Below, in pieces: positions 26,226-35,782 of a stretch of DNA of 64,000 nt (positions are counted from its first letter, which is position 1; each line of letters opens with the position of its first letter). The notes below the pieces were generated by a model that was not told the origin of the DNA, did no database searches, and was given only the letters and a program-made list of their open reading frames with translations. Source of the DNA: an uncultured Treponema sp. (GTDB lineage Bacteria > Spirochaetota > Spirochaetia > Treponematales > Treponemataceae); contig CAMOIE010000003.1 of assembly GCA_946615905.1 (NCBI GenBank), forward strand, positions 1 through 64,000. Direction: 5' to 3'. Position numbers and translations under genes: made by a program.

Positions 26226-29200
26226 ATGAGCGATAAAAAGACTTATTTTTTTAGATTTTCTGCAAGCCTTTTTGCCTTTTTGCTTTCCATCGCGCTTTTT
26301 TCCTGCGTGAGCGGAAGCTCCAATGAAAAGCAAAAAGAAAATCAAAACGGACAGGCGGAAAATGCCAAAATCGAACAAAGTCAGACTTCTGAGGATATTG
26401 ACCAAAAGCCTGCCGGAGCCTTTTTTGTGGATTCAGTAAGCCCCCAGGGAGAGATTCCTCGGGAGCTGAAATATCCGGCCATCCAGATTCATTTTTCAAA
26501 GCCTGTAGTCGCCATCTCAAAGCTAAAAGAGCCTTCCTCAAAAAATACCTTTGTGACAATAGAGCCTGAACTGAAGGGAAATTTCCGCTGGCTTGGCAGT
26601 GACTTGCTCTCATTTGAATGCGGGGAAAAAATCATTCCCCAGCAGCTTTATTCCGTGAAAGTCTCCCCTGAGTTAAAGTCGATTGACGGCGAGGCGATTT
26701 CTGGCTGTTTGGAATACTCATTTCACACGCCGCCTGTACGGCTTTTGAGAATCGAGGCCGGTTGGAGTGGCGGCAAGCGGATTTTCAATTCAAATAAGGG
26801 GATTCCTCCTGAGTACGTCGGCTCGATCAAGCTGAAATTCTCAGACCCGGTTGACCCTGAGACTATAAGCAGGGGCATTTCCATCGTTGATAGCGAAAAA
26901 GATTCCTACGAGTGGACTTTTTCCAAGTCGGAGCCTGACGAGCTTATGGTCAATATCGGAAAAACTCTTCCGCGAAACCGGACTTTTTACGTAAAATTGC
27001 AAAAGGGGGTGAGAAGTTTTCCTGCGGCTCTTCCTGTTCAAAAAGAGCAGTCTTTTGAATTTTCCACGGTAAAAAGCTTTATTCTCCGGGAGTCAGGCTT
27101 TTCAGACGGACTTTTCCACTTGGATTTTGAGAATCCCGTCGCTTCCAGTCAGGAGGGCGTGATTTTAGACTCCATCTCTTTTTCACCAGAGATAAGTCTT
27201 TCTTCTGAGAATATAAAAATCGACGGGCGGCGGGTCACGATTGAAAGTCCTTCATTTGACTTCGGAAAATCCTACAAATGGAAAATCTCAGGCGGCAAGA
27301 TTAAGGACGTTTACGGCCAGAGCCTTGAGAATGGAGAGAACGGAAAGTTTTCCTGCCCAGACGCGGCTTCTTTTGTCGAATTTGACTGGCAGGGAGGCGA
27401 TTTTTCAATTTTGGAGTCGTCTTTTAAGCCGAAAGTCGCCTTCTCATACCAGAATCTTGTTAACGCTAAGAAAAACACCGGTAATTTTTATGAGGTCACT
27501 CCGATTTCAGGCGTAAGCCCTTCCTTCAAGCCTGGAAAAAGTGAGAGGGTGACTGTAGACATCAAGGAAAGCGAGAAAAACAAGAGAATCGTCCGGACTG
27601 TGGACTTGTCTCCCTATCTTGAGAAAATCGGCGGGAATTTCCGGGGGGCTGTCCTCTTCAAGTCGGAGCTTTCAAGCAAGGACGGAGGCGGAAGCATCGA
27701 AAAAATCATTCAGGTGACAGACCTTGCCCTCTCTGCCCGTATTTCTGACGGAAAGGCCGCCCTGATGCTGACCCGTATTTCTGACGGAAGCCCTGTCCCT
27801 GACGCTGAGATTTCTGCCTGCGTCCTTGAAAGTCAGCCTGACAAAGAAGTGAAATCAGCTGATTACAGAAACCGTATTCAAGCTAACATAATCCGCGCGC
27901 TGAAAAACGAGGGAAAATCTTTTGCCGGCGGAAAGACTGATTCCGATGGTTTTTGCCTGCTTGATTTGGAGAAAATCTGGAGTCATTCTTCTGTTTATTT
28001 TGATGTCCGCACAAAAGAAAATGACGACCGCCTTGTCTACTGCCAGTATTTGTATCAGGCTTTTGGCTCAAGACCAGAGCGTTATTCTGGGACAAAGCGA
28101 CCTGCGGTTTTTATTTTTTCTGACAGAAATATCTACAAACCAGGCGAGCATATACTTGTAAAGGCAATTGACCGGACTTTAACTGACGGTGAATACTCCC
28201 CATATTCAGGCGGCTGGGAAATGCGGCTTACGAGCGCCTCTTACGGGGCTTTTGGAAAGAACGCCAAAGTTTTTGCAAGCGCGAAAGCCTCCTCTAGCGA
28301 AAACGGAGGGGCATGGGCGGATTTTAAAATCCCGGAGGATATAAAGCTAGGCCGCTACTACATAAATTACAGGCGTGACGGCGACAATCCCGACAATGCA
28401 TTAGAGTCGATTCCTGTCAACATTCAGTTTTTTGAGAAGGCGACTTTCCAAGTTTCCGCGAAAATTCCTGACGGAATTTACTATGCGGGCGATGAAATCC
28501 CGGCCCTTGTCGAAGGAAAATATTTGGGTGGAGGACCTCTGGCGGATTCTTCCGTTCATGCTGACTGGACTTGCCGCCCACATGATTTTGCCCCTCAGAC
28601 GAAAGAATTATCAGAATTCACATTCGGGCCTGAAAGACGCTATGAGCCATATTTTATAGAAGACGAAAACGGTGAAATCGAAGATGACGGAAAGCTGTCT
28701 CCGCAATATTTTTCTGACGAGGCAAAACTTGATTCATTAGGAAGGGCGGAGCTTTCGATAAAAAGCCCGAAAAACGGACGGGCAGGGGAAGCAAGTCTCT
28801 GGTCGCTTGAGGCTCAAGTCACAGATTCAGGCAACAAGTTGATTGCAGCCAGGACTTCCGTTCCTGTCCATCCGGCTTCTTTTTACATCGGCCTAAAGCG
28901 CGAGGGAAGCTATTTTGCATCCGCCGGGAAAAAAGTCTCTTTCAAATACACTGCTGTCACTCCTGACTTGAAGGCTGTTGAACAAAGTCTGTTCGGAAGG
29001 ACTTCTGAACAGGTCTGTCTTAGCTGCAAAATCAGCCGGCAGACCTGGGAGAAAGTGACATCAAGAGATTCCTACGGCTACGAAAAATCTGAATACGTTA
29101 AGAAAAATGTCGTCGAGAAGGAAGATTCGCTGTCTCTCCCCGCTGACGGAAAAATCTTGACTTTTGACTTCACTCCCAAAACGGTCGGACTTTACACGCT

Positions 29201-32200
29201 GACTCTTTCAGGCTTGGATTTTAAAGGCCGCAAGGCTGTCAGCCAGCTTTCTTTTTGGGTCTCATCGGATGACTATTCCGGGGCTGATTTTGGCAATCAA
29301 GGAAACATAGAGCTTGATTTTGACAAAAAATTATACAAAGGCGGCGAGACTGCCAGTCTTTTAGTAAGAAGTCCACTTGCAAGCGGAAAATACCTTATGA
29401 CTCTTGAGCGCGAGGAAATTATTTTAAGCCGCGTGATTGAGGCGAAAAGCCCGATTTTCACAGTCGAGATTCCGGTCTCTTCTGACTGGCTGCCTGAAGT
29501 CTCGGTGAATCTTTCCGCTCTTGCAGGACGGACAGAAGCTCCGCCAATGAAGTTCGATGGAAATGACAATGGCCGCCCACGTGAAATCTCTGGACACGCC
29601 AAGCTGAATGTGAGTCTGGAAAAGGCTGCCTTTGACATAGAAATTTTGCCTGCAAAGGACTTGTTCAAACCCGGAGAGGAAGCCCAGATTACTCTCAAGG
29701 CCAGAAAAAACGGCTCTCCGTTGAAAAATGCGGAAGTCACCCTGATTGTCGTGGACAAGGGTGTCACAATGCTGACTGACTCTGCGGTCAAAAATCCGCT
29801 GGATTATTTTTACGCCTCTGAAAAATTTTGGCCAAGGGTGGACGGCTCTAGCTCGCTTGACAATCTCTCAAAGCCCGCCCCCTATGACTCCTACTCAGAA
29901 AAAGCCCGCTATGAGTCAAGACGTTTTTTCAGGCTCTATAAGTCTGCGGCTGTCTACAACGACATTGCAGAAGAAGCCTCTCTTCCGATGGCCGCCGATT
30001 CAATTGAAGGCTCCGCTGATTTTGCCGCGATGGAGTCAAAGGCTCTAGGCTCCTCCGCGCAGAATGCGGTCGTCCGCTCAGACTTTCGCAACGTGGCCTA
30101 TTATTCTCCGGCCATAATCACAGATTCAAATGGCGAGGCTCTTGTGAAATTCCACTTGCCTGACTCAATCACAGAATATCAGGTGATTGCTGTCGGCGTT
30201 AAGGAAAATCTTTTTGCAAAAAATGAGGCTTCAATAAAAGCCGCGAATCCGATCTCCGCAAGGACTCTGCTTCCGTCTATCCTCCGGCCGGGAGACAAGG
30301 GGGAGGTCGGAGTCCTTTTGACAAATATCTCTTCTAGCGATGAGAGTCTTTCTGTGACAGCGGAGATTTATTCAGGCCTTTCAAAAACAGGATATGTCGC
30401 TGAAAGCGGGGACAAAATCCGCCAGAGCGGGGAGGGAGAAATTGTCTCAAGCAAAAAAATCAAAAGTCTCCTTGTCGAGGCTGGAAAGTCTCAGTCAGTC
30501 CTTTTTGACTTGAAGGCTCTTTCCCCCGGCTGGATTACGGTCGCTTTTCATGTCGAGAGCGGCTCTTTGAACGAGATAATCTATGAGGCCCTTGAAATCG
30601 AAAAGCCTTACGTCTACGAGACTGTCACGACTGTCGGCCAGCTTGACTTTGACCAAGACTTAGAGCGGGAGAAAGTCATTCTGCCCCAAAGCGAGGACTC
30701 CAATGGTTCTCTTACGGTTACGCTGGATTCCACCCGGCTTGGAACCTTGTCCGAGGCTGTCGGCTACCTCTTCCATTATCCCTACGGCTGCATGGAGCAG
30801 AGGTCCGCGGCAGTCCTTCCGCTGATTTCGTTTGGAAAATATATAAGCCTTTTCGGACTTAATTCTGAAGTTCGGGAACCTGAGAAAGTCTGCCAAAAGG
30901 AGATTGAGTCATGGGCTTTTGTGCAAAAAAAAGACGGGGGCTTTCCCTACTGGCCTGACGGAAGGGAGTCTTCTTTATTTGTCTCCATGCGGATTGCGGA
31001 AATCTGTGCGATTGCAAAAGAAAACGGAATCTCAACAGGAAAAATCAATCTTGAAAAGCTTTCCGAATACATAAAAAAAGAGCTGCAGACTCTTGAGAAA
31101 AAGTCTTCCCTCGGTGACTACTGCGCCTCCTATGGAAACTACGTGCTTTCTCTCGGCGGTCAAAAGATTTTTAAAAGTCAGCTTGATAAAATCCTTGAGG
31201 AAAACTCTTCTTCTGTCTCAGCCCTTTCCTTAGCCTCTTTGGCCTATTTAAAATCAGGAGACAAGGCTAGCGCACAGAAAGCTCTTTTAAAAGTCAAAAA
31301 CGCGGTCACGCTTACAAACCGGGGTGCTGACATTGCGGGGCGGACTTCCTACTGGGGCTGCTTCGGAGGAAAAAATGATGATCTCTCCCTTGCCTTGCAG
31401 GCTTTTGCCTCTTTGAATCCATCTGATTCGTATGTCGGACATCTGGTCTACGAGCTTTTGGAGAGGCAGAAGGCTTCAAAGGGCTACTGGACTTCAACGG
31501 CCTCTACTGCCCGCGCCTTAATTGCGATTAATTCATACATAAAGGCTGAGCGGCTTGAGGGCGCCTCATTTACGGCGGCCTGCCTTTTGGACGGAAAGGA
31601 GCTTTCACGCGCCTCGTTCACCTCTCTTTCTGACAAGGCTGCAAGTGAAAAGAAGGATTTTTCAAGGGAGCCGCTTTCTTCACTTGAAAAAGGCAAAGAG
31701 CTTCCCCTTGAAGTCAAAAAATGGGGCAGTGGAAATCTTTTTTACACGGTCAGCTTAAAATACGCCCTTCCTGTAAACGAGCAGAAGGCCCGCGACCAAG
31801 GTTTTTCGCTGAAAAGTCAGATTATGGATGCAAGGAGCGGAAGTCTTGTGGAAGAAAATTCCCTTGAGGCCGGAAAGATTTACAAGATGAAAGTGGAGCT
31901 TTCCTCTCCGAGAAATCGCTCTTTTGTCGCCCTCCGACTGCCGGTTCCAGCCGGATGCGAGATTTTGAACCCGGACTTCAAGACCACCGCTACAATCCCG
32001 CAGGTTAAGGACAAAGAGTCCGGCGAGACTTTGAGATACACGTCTCTTTTTTATCGCAATCTTTCCCATCAGGAGATTTACCCGGCAGAAGTCCGATATT
32101 TCTGGGACAATTTGCCGCAGGGGAGCCAGACGATAGAATTCTTTTTCCGGGCGGTCAGAAATGGCGAGTTCAGTCTTCCGCCTGCGCAGGCTGAGTGCAT

Positions 32201-32255
32201 GTACGAGGAGGAGATTTTCGGCCGAACTGACGGCAGCGTTTGGAGAATCGACTAG
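26226..32255 (+). CDS. Alpha-2-macroglobulin family lipoprotein with thioester motif
   Basis: A very large (2009-residue) bacterial alpha-2-macroglobulin, predicted to sit in the periplasm or at the envelope and trap proteases. The signal peptide ends with a lipobox LFSC near residue 33. Macroglobulin-like beta domains fill the N-terminal half (with DRNIYKPGEHILVKA near 635). The alpha-2-macroglobulin core block follows, with a thioester motif CMEQ at Cys1522 and the helical toroid domain (about 1515-1790) after it. The Cys and Gln are both kept, so a reactive thioester is expected. In many bacteria such proteins pair with penicillin-binding protein 1C; here no pbpC is adjacent, but an M23 peptidase gene converges on it. 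Confidence 0.93.
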   Translation: MSDKKTYFFRFSASLFAFLLSIALFSCVSGSSNEKQKENQNGQAENAKIEQSQTSEDIDQKPAGAFFVDSVSPQGEIPRELKYPAIQIHFSKPVVAISKLKEPSSKNTFVTIEPELKGNFRWLGSDLLSFECGEKIIPQQLYSVKVSPELKSIDGEAISGCLEYSFHTPPVRLLRIEAGWSGGKRIFNSNKGIPPEYVGSIKLKFSDPVDPETISRGISIVDSEKDSYEWTFSKSEPDELMVNIGKTLPRNRTFYVKLQKGVRSFPAALPVQKEQSFEFSTVKSFILRESGFSDGLFHLDFENPVASSQEGVILDSISFSPEISLSSENIKIDGRRVTIESPSFDFGKSYKWKISGGKIKDVYGQSLENGENGKFSCPDAASFVEFDWQGGDFSILESSFKPKVAFSYQNLVNAKKNTGNFYEVTPISGVSPSFKPGKSERVTVDIKESEKNKRIVRTVDLSPYLEKIGGNFRGAVLFKSELSSKDGGGSIEKIIQVTDLALSARISDGKAALMLTRISDGSPVPDAEISACVLESQPDKEVKSADYRNRIQANIIRALKNEGKSFAGGKTDSDGFCLLDLEKIWSHSSVYFDVRTKENDDRLVYCQYLYQAFGSRPERYSGTKRPAVFIFSDRNIYKPGEHILVKAIDRTLTDGEYSPYSGGWEMRLTSASYGAFGKNAKVFASAKASSSENGGAWADFKIPEDIKLGRYYINYRRDGDNPDNALESIPVNIQFFEKATFQVSAKIPDGIYYAGDEIPALVEGKYLGGGPLADSSVHADWTCRPHDFAPQTKELSEFTFGPERRYEPYFIEDENGEIEDDGKLSPQYFSDEAKLDSLGRAELSIKSPKNGRAGEASLWSLEAQVTDSGNKLIAARTSVPVHPASFYIGLKREGSYFASAGKKVSFKYTAVTPDLKAVEQSLFGRTSEQVCLSCKISRQTWEKVTSRDSYGYEKSEYVKKNVVEKEDSLSLPADGKILTFDFTPKTVGLYTLTLSGLDFKGRKAVSQLSFWVSSDDYSGADFGNQGNIELDFDKKLYKGGETASLLVRSPLASGKYLMTLEREEIILSRVIEAKSPIFTVEIPVSSDWLPEVSVNLSALAGRTEAPPMKFDGNDNGRPREISGHAKLNVSLEKAAFDIEILPAKDLFKPGEEAQITLKARKNGSPLKNAEVTLIVVDKGVTMLTDSAVKNPLDYFYASEKFWPRVDGSSSLDNLSKPAPYDSYSEKARYESRRFFRLYKSAAVYNDIAEEASLPMAADSIEGSADFAAMESKALGSSAQNAVVRSDFRNVAYYSPAIITDSNGEALVKFHLPDSITEYQVIAVGVKENLFAKNEASIKAANPISARTLLPSILRPGDKGEVGVLLTNISSSDESLSVTAEIYSGLSKTGYVAESGDKIRQSGEGEIVSSKKIKSLLVEAGKSQSVLFDLKALSPGWITVAFHVESGSLNEIIYEALEIEKPYVYETVTTVGQLDFDQDLEREKVILPQSEDSNGSLTVTLDSTRLGTLSEAVGYLFHYPYGCMEQRSAAVLPLISFGKYISLFGLNSEVREPEKVCQKEIESWAFVQKKDGGFPYWPDGRESSLFVSMRIAEICAIAKENGISTGKINLEKLSEYIKKELQTLEKKSSLGDYCASYGNYVLSLGGQKIFKSQLDKILEENSSSVSALSLASLAYLKSGDKASAQKALLKVKNAVTLTNRGADIAGRTSYWGCFGGKNDDLSLALQAFASLNPSDSYVGHLVYELLERQKASKGYWTSTASTARALIAINSYIKAERLEGASFTAACLLDGKELSRASFTSLSDKAASEKKDFSREPLSSLEKGKELPLEVKKWGSGNLFYTVSLKYALPVNEQKARDQGFSLKSQIMDARSGSLVEENSLEAGKIYKMKVELSSPRNRSFVALRLPVPAGCEILNPDFKTTATIPQVKDKESGETLRYTSLFYRNLSHQEIYPAEVRYFWDNLPQGSQTIEFFFRAVRNGEFSLPPAQAECMYEEEIFGRTDGSVWRID

Positions 32256-32267
32256 TTAATCGAATAG

Positions 32268-33263
32268 TTATTTTCCCTCACCCTCAAACGTGAAGTCTGA
32301 CGTGAAAAAGTCGGGGCTTACGGCCTCCATGTTCAGCCGGACTTCCCAGTGGAGGTGGGGGCCTGTCGCTAATCCTGTCGCTCCTGAAAGACCAATCAGC
32401 TGGCCTTGAGTTACCATGTCTCCTTCTTTTACCTCTAACTTGCTCATGTGATAGTAGAGTGAGTAAAGTCCCGGCAGATGCTCAATGCAGACTGACCAGC
32501 CTGTGGAAACTCTGTCTTCCGCCATGACGACTTTTCCACCGGAGCAGGCGCGGACTTCGCTTCCGGTCGGAACTCCGTAGTCGATCCCGTAGTGGAGGCT
32601 TGTCGAGGATTTTCCGTTTGAGTATGCGTATATGCGGCGGTCTGCGAAGAATGACGTTCGCCTTGTCGCGGGATTCGGTGCCTTAAAGGTTTCAAGCGAG
32701 TATACGTGGCTTGGCTCTGTGGTGCCTAAAATTTCGTTCAGGCGGTTGATTTGGCTCATTCTTTTGGAGCCGGTGTTTGTCTTGATTGAAGTGTTTTTTG
32801 CGTCAAGCGGGATTGTCTCGCTCACGAAGTCCTTTGCCTTGATTTCGACCGGCAGTGAAAAAGTGTCGGCGTATTTTCCGAATGCTGTGAATTCAACCTT
32901 TGCAGTGTACTTTCCTGTCTTTGCGTAAGATGAAAGGGGGACTCCTGAGAGCAGCCTTGTCACTTTATTTTTGTCTGCGGCCGTCTCCTCCGCGTGAATC
33001 TGGTAGAATTTTGAGGAATTTATGGTCTTTCCGTCTGAGTCGCGGATGATTTTAATCGTTCCTGAAGTCTCTCCAATCCCGTCCTTTATGGTCTTTTTAT
33101 CTGGAGTTAAGACCATTCTCATGAAAACTGCGTCGCCAGGGCAGGTTGTTCCGTTGTAGAAGACTTCAAGAGAATAGTTTTTGCCCTTCCAGGAGCCTGT
33201 CTCGGCCGGCAAAAGCATCGTCAGCGCAAAAAAAGCCGCCAAAAATCCAAGAATTTTTTTCAT
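32268..33263 (-). CDS. M23 family metallopeptidase (LytM-like)
   Basis: A 331-residue exported cell-wall endopeptidase. The signal peptide is KKILGFLAAFFALTMLLPAE. A beta-rich linker of about 190 residues precedes the C-terminal LytM domain with the zinc ligands in HYGIDYG and HLHWEVR, plus EHLPGLYSLYYH. All metal ligands look intact, so peptidoglycan hydrolysis is expected. The ATG at 33263 is preferred over an in-frame TTG at 33269 because a GGAGA ribosome site stands 8 bases before it. It is downstream of the aminotransferase gene on the same strand with a short hairpin between them. It converges with the alpha-2-macroglobulin gene with only 12 bases between stops. Confidence 0.9.
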   Translation of the reverse strand: MKKILGFLAAFFALTMLLPAETGSWKGKNYSLEVFYNGTTCPGDAVFMRMVLTPDKKTIKDGIGETSGTIKIIRDSDGKTINSSKFYQIHAEETAADKNKVTRLLSGVPLSSYAKTGKYTAKVEFTAFGKYADTFSLPVEIKAKDFVSETIPLDAKNTSIKTNTGSKRMSQINRLNEILGTTEPSHVYSLETFKAPNPATRRTSFFADRRIYAYSNGKSSTSLHYGIDYGVPTGSEVRACSGGKVVMAEDRVSTGWSVCIEHLPGLYSLYYHMSKLEVKEGDMVTQGQLIGLSGATGLATGPHLHWEVRLNMEAVSPDFFTSDFTFEGEGK

Positions 33264-33279
33264 AGTCAAATCTCCTTAT

Positions 33280-33298
33280 AAAAACTCCGCCTTAGCGG
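33280..33298 (-). terminator. Short hairpin with T run after the aminotransferase gene
   Basis: On the minus strand CCGC-TAAG-GCGG followed by AG and five T residues lies between the aminotransferase stop and the M23 start. The stem is only 4 bp, so it may be a weak terminator or simply a leader hairpin. Confidence 0.35.
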
Positions 33299-33312
33299 TA
33301 CACTTTTTGTCC

Positions 33313-34473
33313 CTACTTTTTGAGTGTTTTTATCTTCTCCAGACGGGTTAGGGCCCGTTGCAAGGTGTCTTCTTTTTTTGCAAAGTGCAGGCGGATAAGA
33401 TGATTCACCGGCTCCTTGAAAAAACTTGAGCCAGGAACTGCGCCGACTCCGACTTTTTCTGCCAGGGCCTCGCAGAATTCCAAATCAGATTTCCAGCCGA
33501 ATTCCGAGATATCCAAAAGAACGTAGTATGCCCCCTGAGGATTTGTGTGTCGTATTCCGAGAGAATCCAGACCATCCAAGAAAAAGTTTCGCTTTTGACT
33601 GTATTTTTTCTGCAAGTCCAAGTAGTATTCATCTTCGAATTTTAATCCAATGACGGCGGCTTCCTGCAAGGGGGCTGCAGCTCCGACTGTTAGAAAATCG
33701 TGGACTTTTTTGATTCTGTCGGTAACTTCTGGGCTTGCGATTGTGTAGCCAAGTCTCCAGCCTGTGATTGAATAAGTTTTGGAAAGCGAGTTGCAGACTA
33801 TTGTCCTCTCGCTCATTCCGCTCAATGTCGACATATAAGTGTGATGGTTAGGCTCGTAAAGAATGTGCTCATAAACTTCATCGGTGATTACGAATGTGTC
33901 GTATTTTTTTGCAAGTGAGGCGATCGTCTCAAGTTCTGCCCTGGTAAAAACTTTGCCACAAGGATTTGACGGATTGCAGACGATGATTGCCTTTGGCTTT
34001 TTGCGGAAGGCGTCTTCCAAAAGGTTTGCGTCAAAATTGAATTCGGGTGGATTTAGAGGGACGTAAATCGGTTCGGCTCCTGACAAAATCGTGTCCGCCC
34101 CGTAGTTCTCGTAAAAGGGAGAAAAGACAACCACCTTGTCGCCGGGATTTGTGACGGCCATCATTGCGGCCATCATGGCTTCGGTTGAACCGCAGGTTAC
34201 AACGATTTGCGAATTTGGGTCAACTGCCTGCCCCGAAAAATGCTCATGCTTGGCGGCAAGTGCTTCTCTGAAATTCTGCGCCCCCCAGGTGATTGCATAC
34301 TGGTGGAAGTCCTCTTTTGTGACTTGAGCAAGACGGTCCAGAATGGGGGAGGGAGGCTCAAAGTCAGGAAATCCCTGACTCAAATTTACGGCTCCGAATT
34401 TGTTTGAGATGCGCGTCATGCGCCTAATTACTGAATCTGTGAAAGTTGATGTCCTGTCCGAAAGTTTAGGCAT
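33313..34473 (-). CDS. Class I/II pyridoxal-phosphate aminotransferase
   Basis: A 386-residue fold-type I aminotransferase. It shows VNLSQGFPDF near the N-terminus (substrate carboxylate binding), NPSNPCGKVF, DEVYEHI, and the PLP lysine in SLSKTYSITGWRLGY. The closest functional group is the aspartate/methionine/kynurenine-type enzymes; the exact amino acid cannot be told. The ATG at 34473 starts the conserved region; the frame is open further upstream but those residues do not look like the family. A TGG-TATTTT hexamer ends 6 bases before the ATG and no ribosome site is seen. It is divergent from the LysR gene. With metNIQ nearby, a role in methionine or 2-oxo acid exchange is plausible inference. 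Confidence 0.9.
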   Translation of the reverse strand: MPKLSDRTSTFTDSVIRRMTRISNKFGAVNLSQGFPDFEPPSPILDRLAQVTKEDFHQYAITWGAQNFREALAAKHEHFSGQAVDPNSQIVVTCGSTEAMMAAMMAVTNPGDKVVVFSPFYENYGADTILSGAEPIYVPLNPPEFNFDANLLEDAFRKKPKAIIVCNPSNPCGKVFTRAELETIASLAKKYDTFVITDEVYEHILYEPNHHTYMSTLSGMSERTIVCNSLSKTYSITGWRLGYTIASPEVTDRIKKVHDFLTVGAAAPLQEAAVIGLKFEDEYYLDLQKKYSQKRNFFLDGLDSLGIRHTNPQGAYYVLLDISEFGWKSDLEFCEALAEKVGVGAVPGSSFFKEPVNHLIRLHFAKKEDTLQRALTRLEKIKTLKK

Positions 34474-34565
34474 GTAGTCAAAATACCACAAAATACAGGT
34501 CTTGGATAATACTTTTTCATTATTTTTGAGTATCAAAAAAAACTATAGCAAAAGACATTAAAAAA

Positions 34566-34599
34566 TGGTATAACCTAGTTGTTTACTAGGATTTTTTTT
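34566..34599 (+). promoter_or_regulatory. LysR-gene leader: extended -10 and terminator-like dyad
   Basis: TGG-TATAAC (hexamer 34569-34574) is followed by a perfect 6-bp stem CCTAGT-TGTTT-ACTAGG (34574-34590) and eight T residues (34592-34599), 17 bases before the LysR ATG. It is either an attenuator-type terminator read from a promoter farther upstream or an operator across the start site used for autoregulation. Confidence 0.55.
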
Positions 34600-34616
34600 C
34601 TTTGCCGGAGATTTTT

Positions 34617-35540
34617 ATGACTTTACAACAGTTAAAATACATAATCGGTGTTTCTGAAATCGGCTCCCTTAACAAGGCGGCGGAAAAACTTTACATTTCA
34701 CAGCCTTCGCTCACGGCCGCCATAAAGGATGTGGAAAGTGAATTCAACATAACTATTTTCAACCGCACAAGCAAGGGAATTTCCCTTACGTCCGATGGCA
34801 AGGAATTTGTCCAATATGCCAGGCAGATTTTCGCCCAGTACGACAACCTCCTTGACCGCTTTTGCTCTGAAAAAAATCACAAGAAAAAATTCTCCGTTTC
34901 ATGCCAGCACTATTCTTTTGCCGTGAAGTCATTTGTGGAGCTTGTGAAAAATCTTGATGTCTCACAGTATGAGCTTGCAATCAATGAAACGAGAACCCTA
35001 ACTGTAATTGAGGATGTTGCCACTGGCCGCAGCGAGATAGGCCTTCTTTATCTGAACGACTACAACCGCAAGGCTCTGACAAAACTTTTTATCTCAAATG
35101 ACCTTGTTTTTGAGCATCTTATTACCTGTGATGCCTATGTCTATTTGAGCAAAAGTCATCCTCTGGCAAAAAGCAAGTCAATTTCCCTTGAGGAGCTTGC
35201 CGATTATCCATGCCTCTCTTTTGACCAGAACTCGATGTCAGCATTCTATTTTGTGGAGGAAATTCTTCCTGAATACAATTATCCAAAGCTCATAAAGACC
35301 ACTGACCGGGCCACAAACCTGAATCTTATGAAAGGCCTGAACGCTTATACTCTTTGCTCCGGCATTATCTGCGAGGAGTTGAACGGAGGTGATTTTGTGG
35401 CCGTTCCCTACCGAGGTGACAAGGAAAATCCCAACTCAAAGATGGAAATCGGCTTTTTCATGAAAAAAAATTCTGTTCTCTCCCAAACTGGCCAGCTTTA
35501 TATCGAGGAATTAAAAAAATATCTTGCAAAATGTAAGTAG
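34617..35540 (+). CDS. LysR-type transcriptional regulator
   Basis: A 307-residue LTTR. The N-terminal winged helix-turn-helix reads GSLNKAAEKLYISQPSLTAA near 18-37. The rest is the two-lobed effector-binding domain (YELAINETRT, LITCDAYVYLSKSHPLAKSK). The ATG at 34617 has a CGGAG ribosome site; the TTG at 34602 is only an upstream in-frame codon. It is divergent from the aminotransferase gene and lies upstream of metN. Matching dyads of the LTTR type (ATAG-N7-CTAT) occur before metN and before the dehydrogenase at 43220, so this protein is the best candidate for their regulator. The effector is unknown. Confidence 0.92.
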   Translation: MTLQQLKYIIGVSEIGSLNKAAEKLYISQPSLTAAIKDVESEFNITIFNRTSKGISLTSDGKEFVQYARQIFAQYDNLLDRFCSEKNHKKKFSVSCQHYSFAVKSFVELVKNLDVSQYELAINETRTLTVIEDVATGRSEIGLLYLNDYNRKALTKLFISNDLVFEHLITCDAYVYLSKSHPLAKSKSISLEELADYPCLSFDQNSMSAFYFVEEILPEYNYPKLIKTTDRATNLNLMKGLNAYTLCSGIICEELNGGDFVAVPYRGDKENPNSKMEIGFFMKKNSVLSQTGQLYIEELKKYLAKCK

Positions 35541-35684
35541 TTTTGACATTCCTGCGGCCGGGTGCCTGTTCCGCCACTTGGTACCTGCGTCCGCTTCCTC
35601 CATTTTCTTCCGTCCTGTGGCTGCTTCGCATTAGCCTTCCGCGGTTCTCTCGTCTAATAAATTTCCGGGTCATTTTTGGTTTGT
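35541..35684 (+). other. Intergenic stretch between the LysR gene and the metN element
   Basis: A C/T-rich stretch with no open reading frame of its own, no terminator and no convincing hairpin. I see nothing assignable in it. Confidence 0.4.
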
Positions 35685-35753
35685 TATAGCCTAATCCTAT
35701 AACCAGTCATTGAAAACTAGTATTAGGCAATATCCCGTTAAAAGGCTAGGATT
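35685..35753 (+). promoter_or_regulatory. LTTR-type element before metN (element A)
   Basis: The dyad TATAG-N7-CTATA (35685-35701) is followed by AGTCAT-N-GAAAACT, a GTATT-AGGC-AATAT hairpin (35720-35732) and TAGGATT (35747-35753). By my count 38 of 53 positions match, without gaps, the element at 43120 upstream of the dehydrogenase gene. TAGGATT could also pair with AATCCTA inside the first dyad. The metN ATG is 98 bases from the start of the element. Confidence 0.6.
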
Positions 35754-35782
35754 TGCCATCGAAAAAAAACGGAGGCGTAAGA

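Noticed and set aside
35685-35753. SAM or S-box riboswitch before metN
   Set aside because: The conserved S-box core and kink-turn sequences are absent and no terminator follows; the LTTR-type dyad explains the conserved part better.
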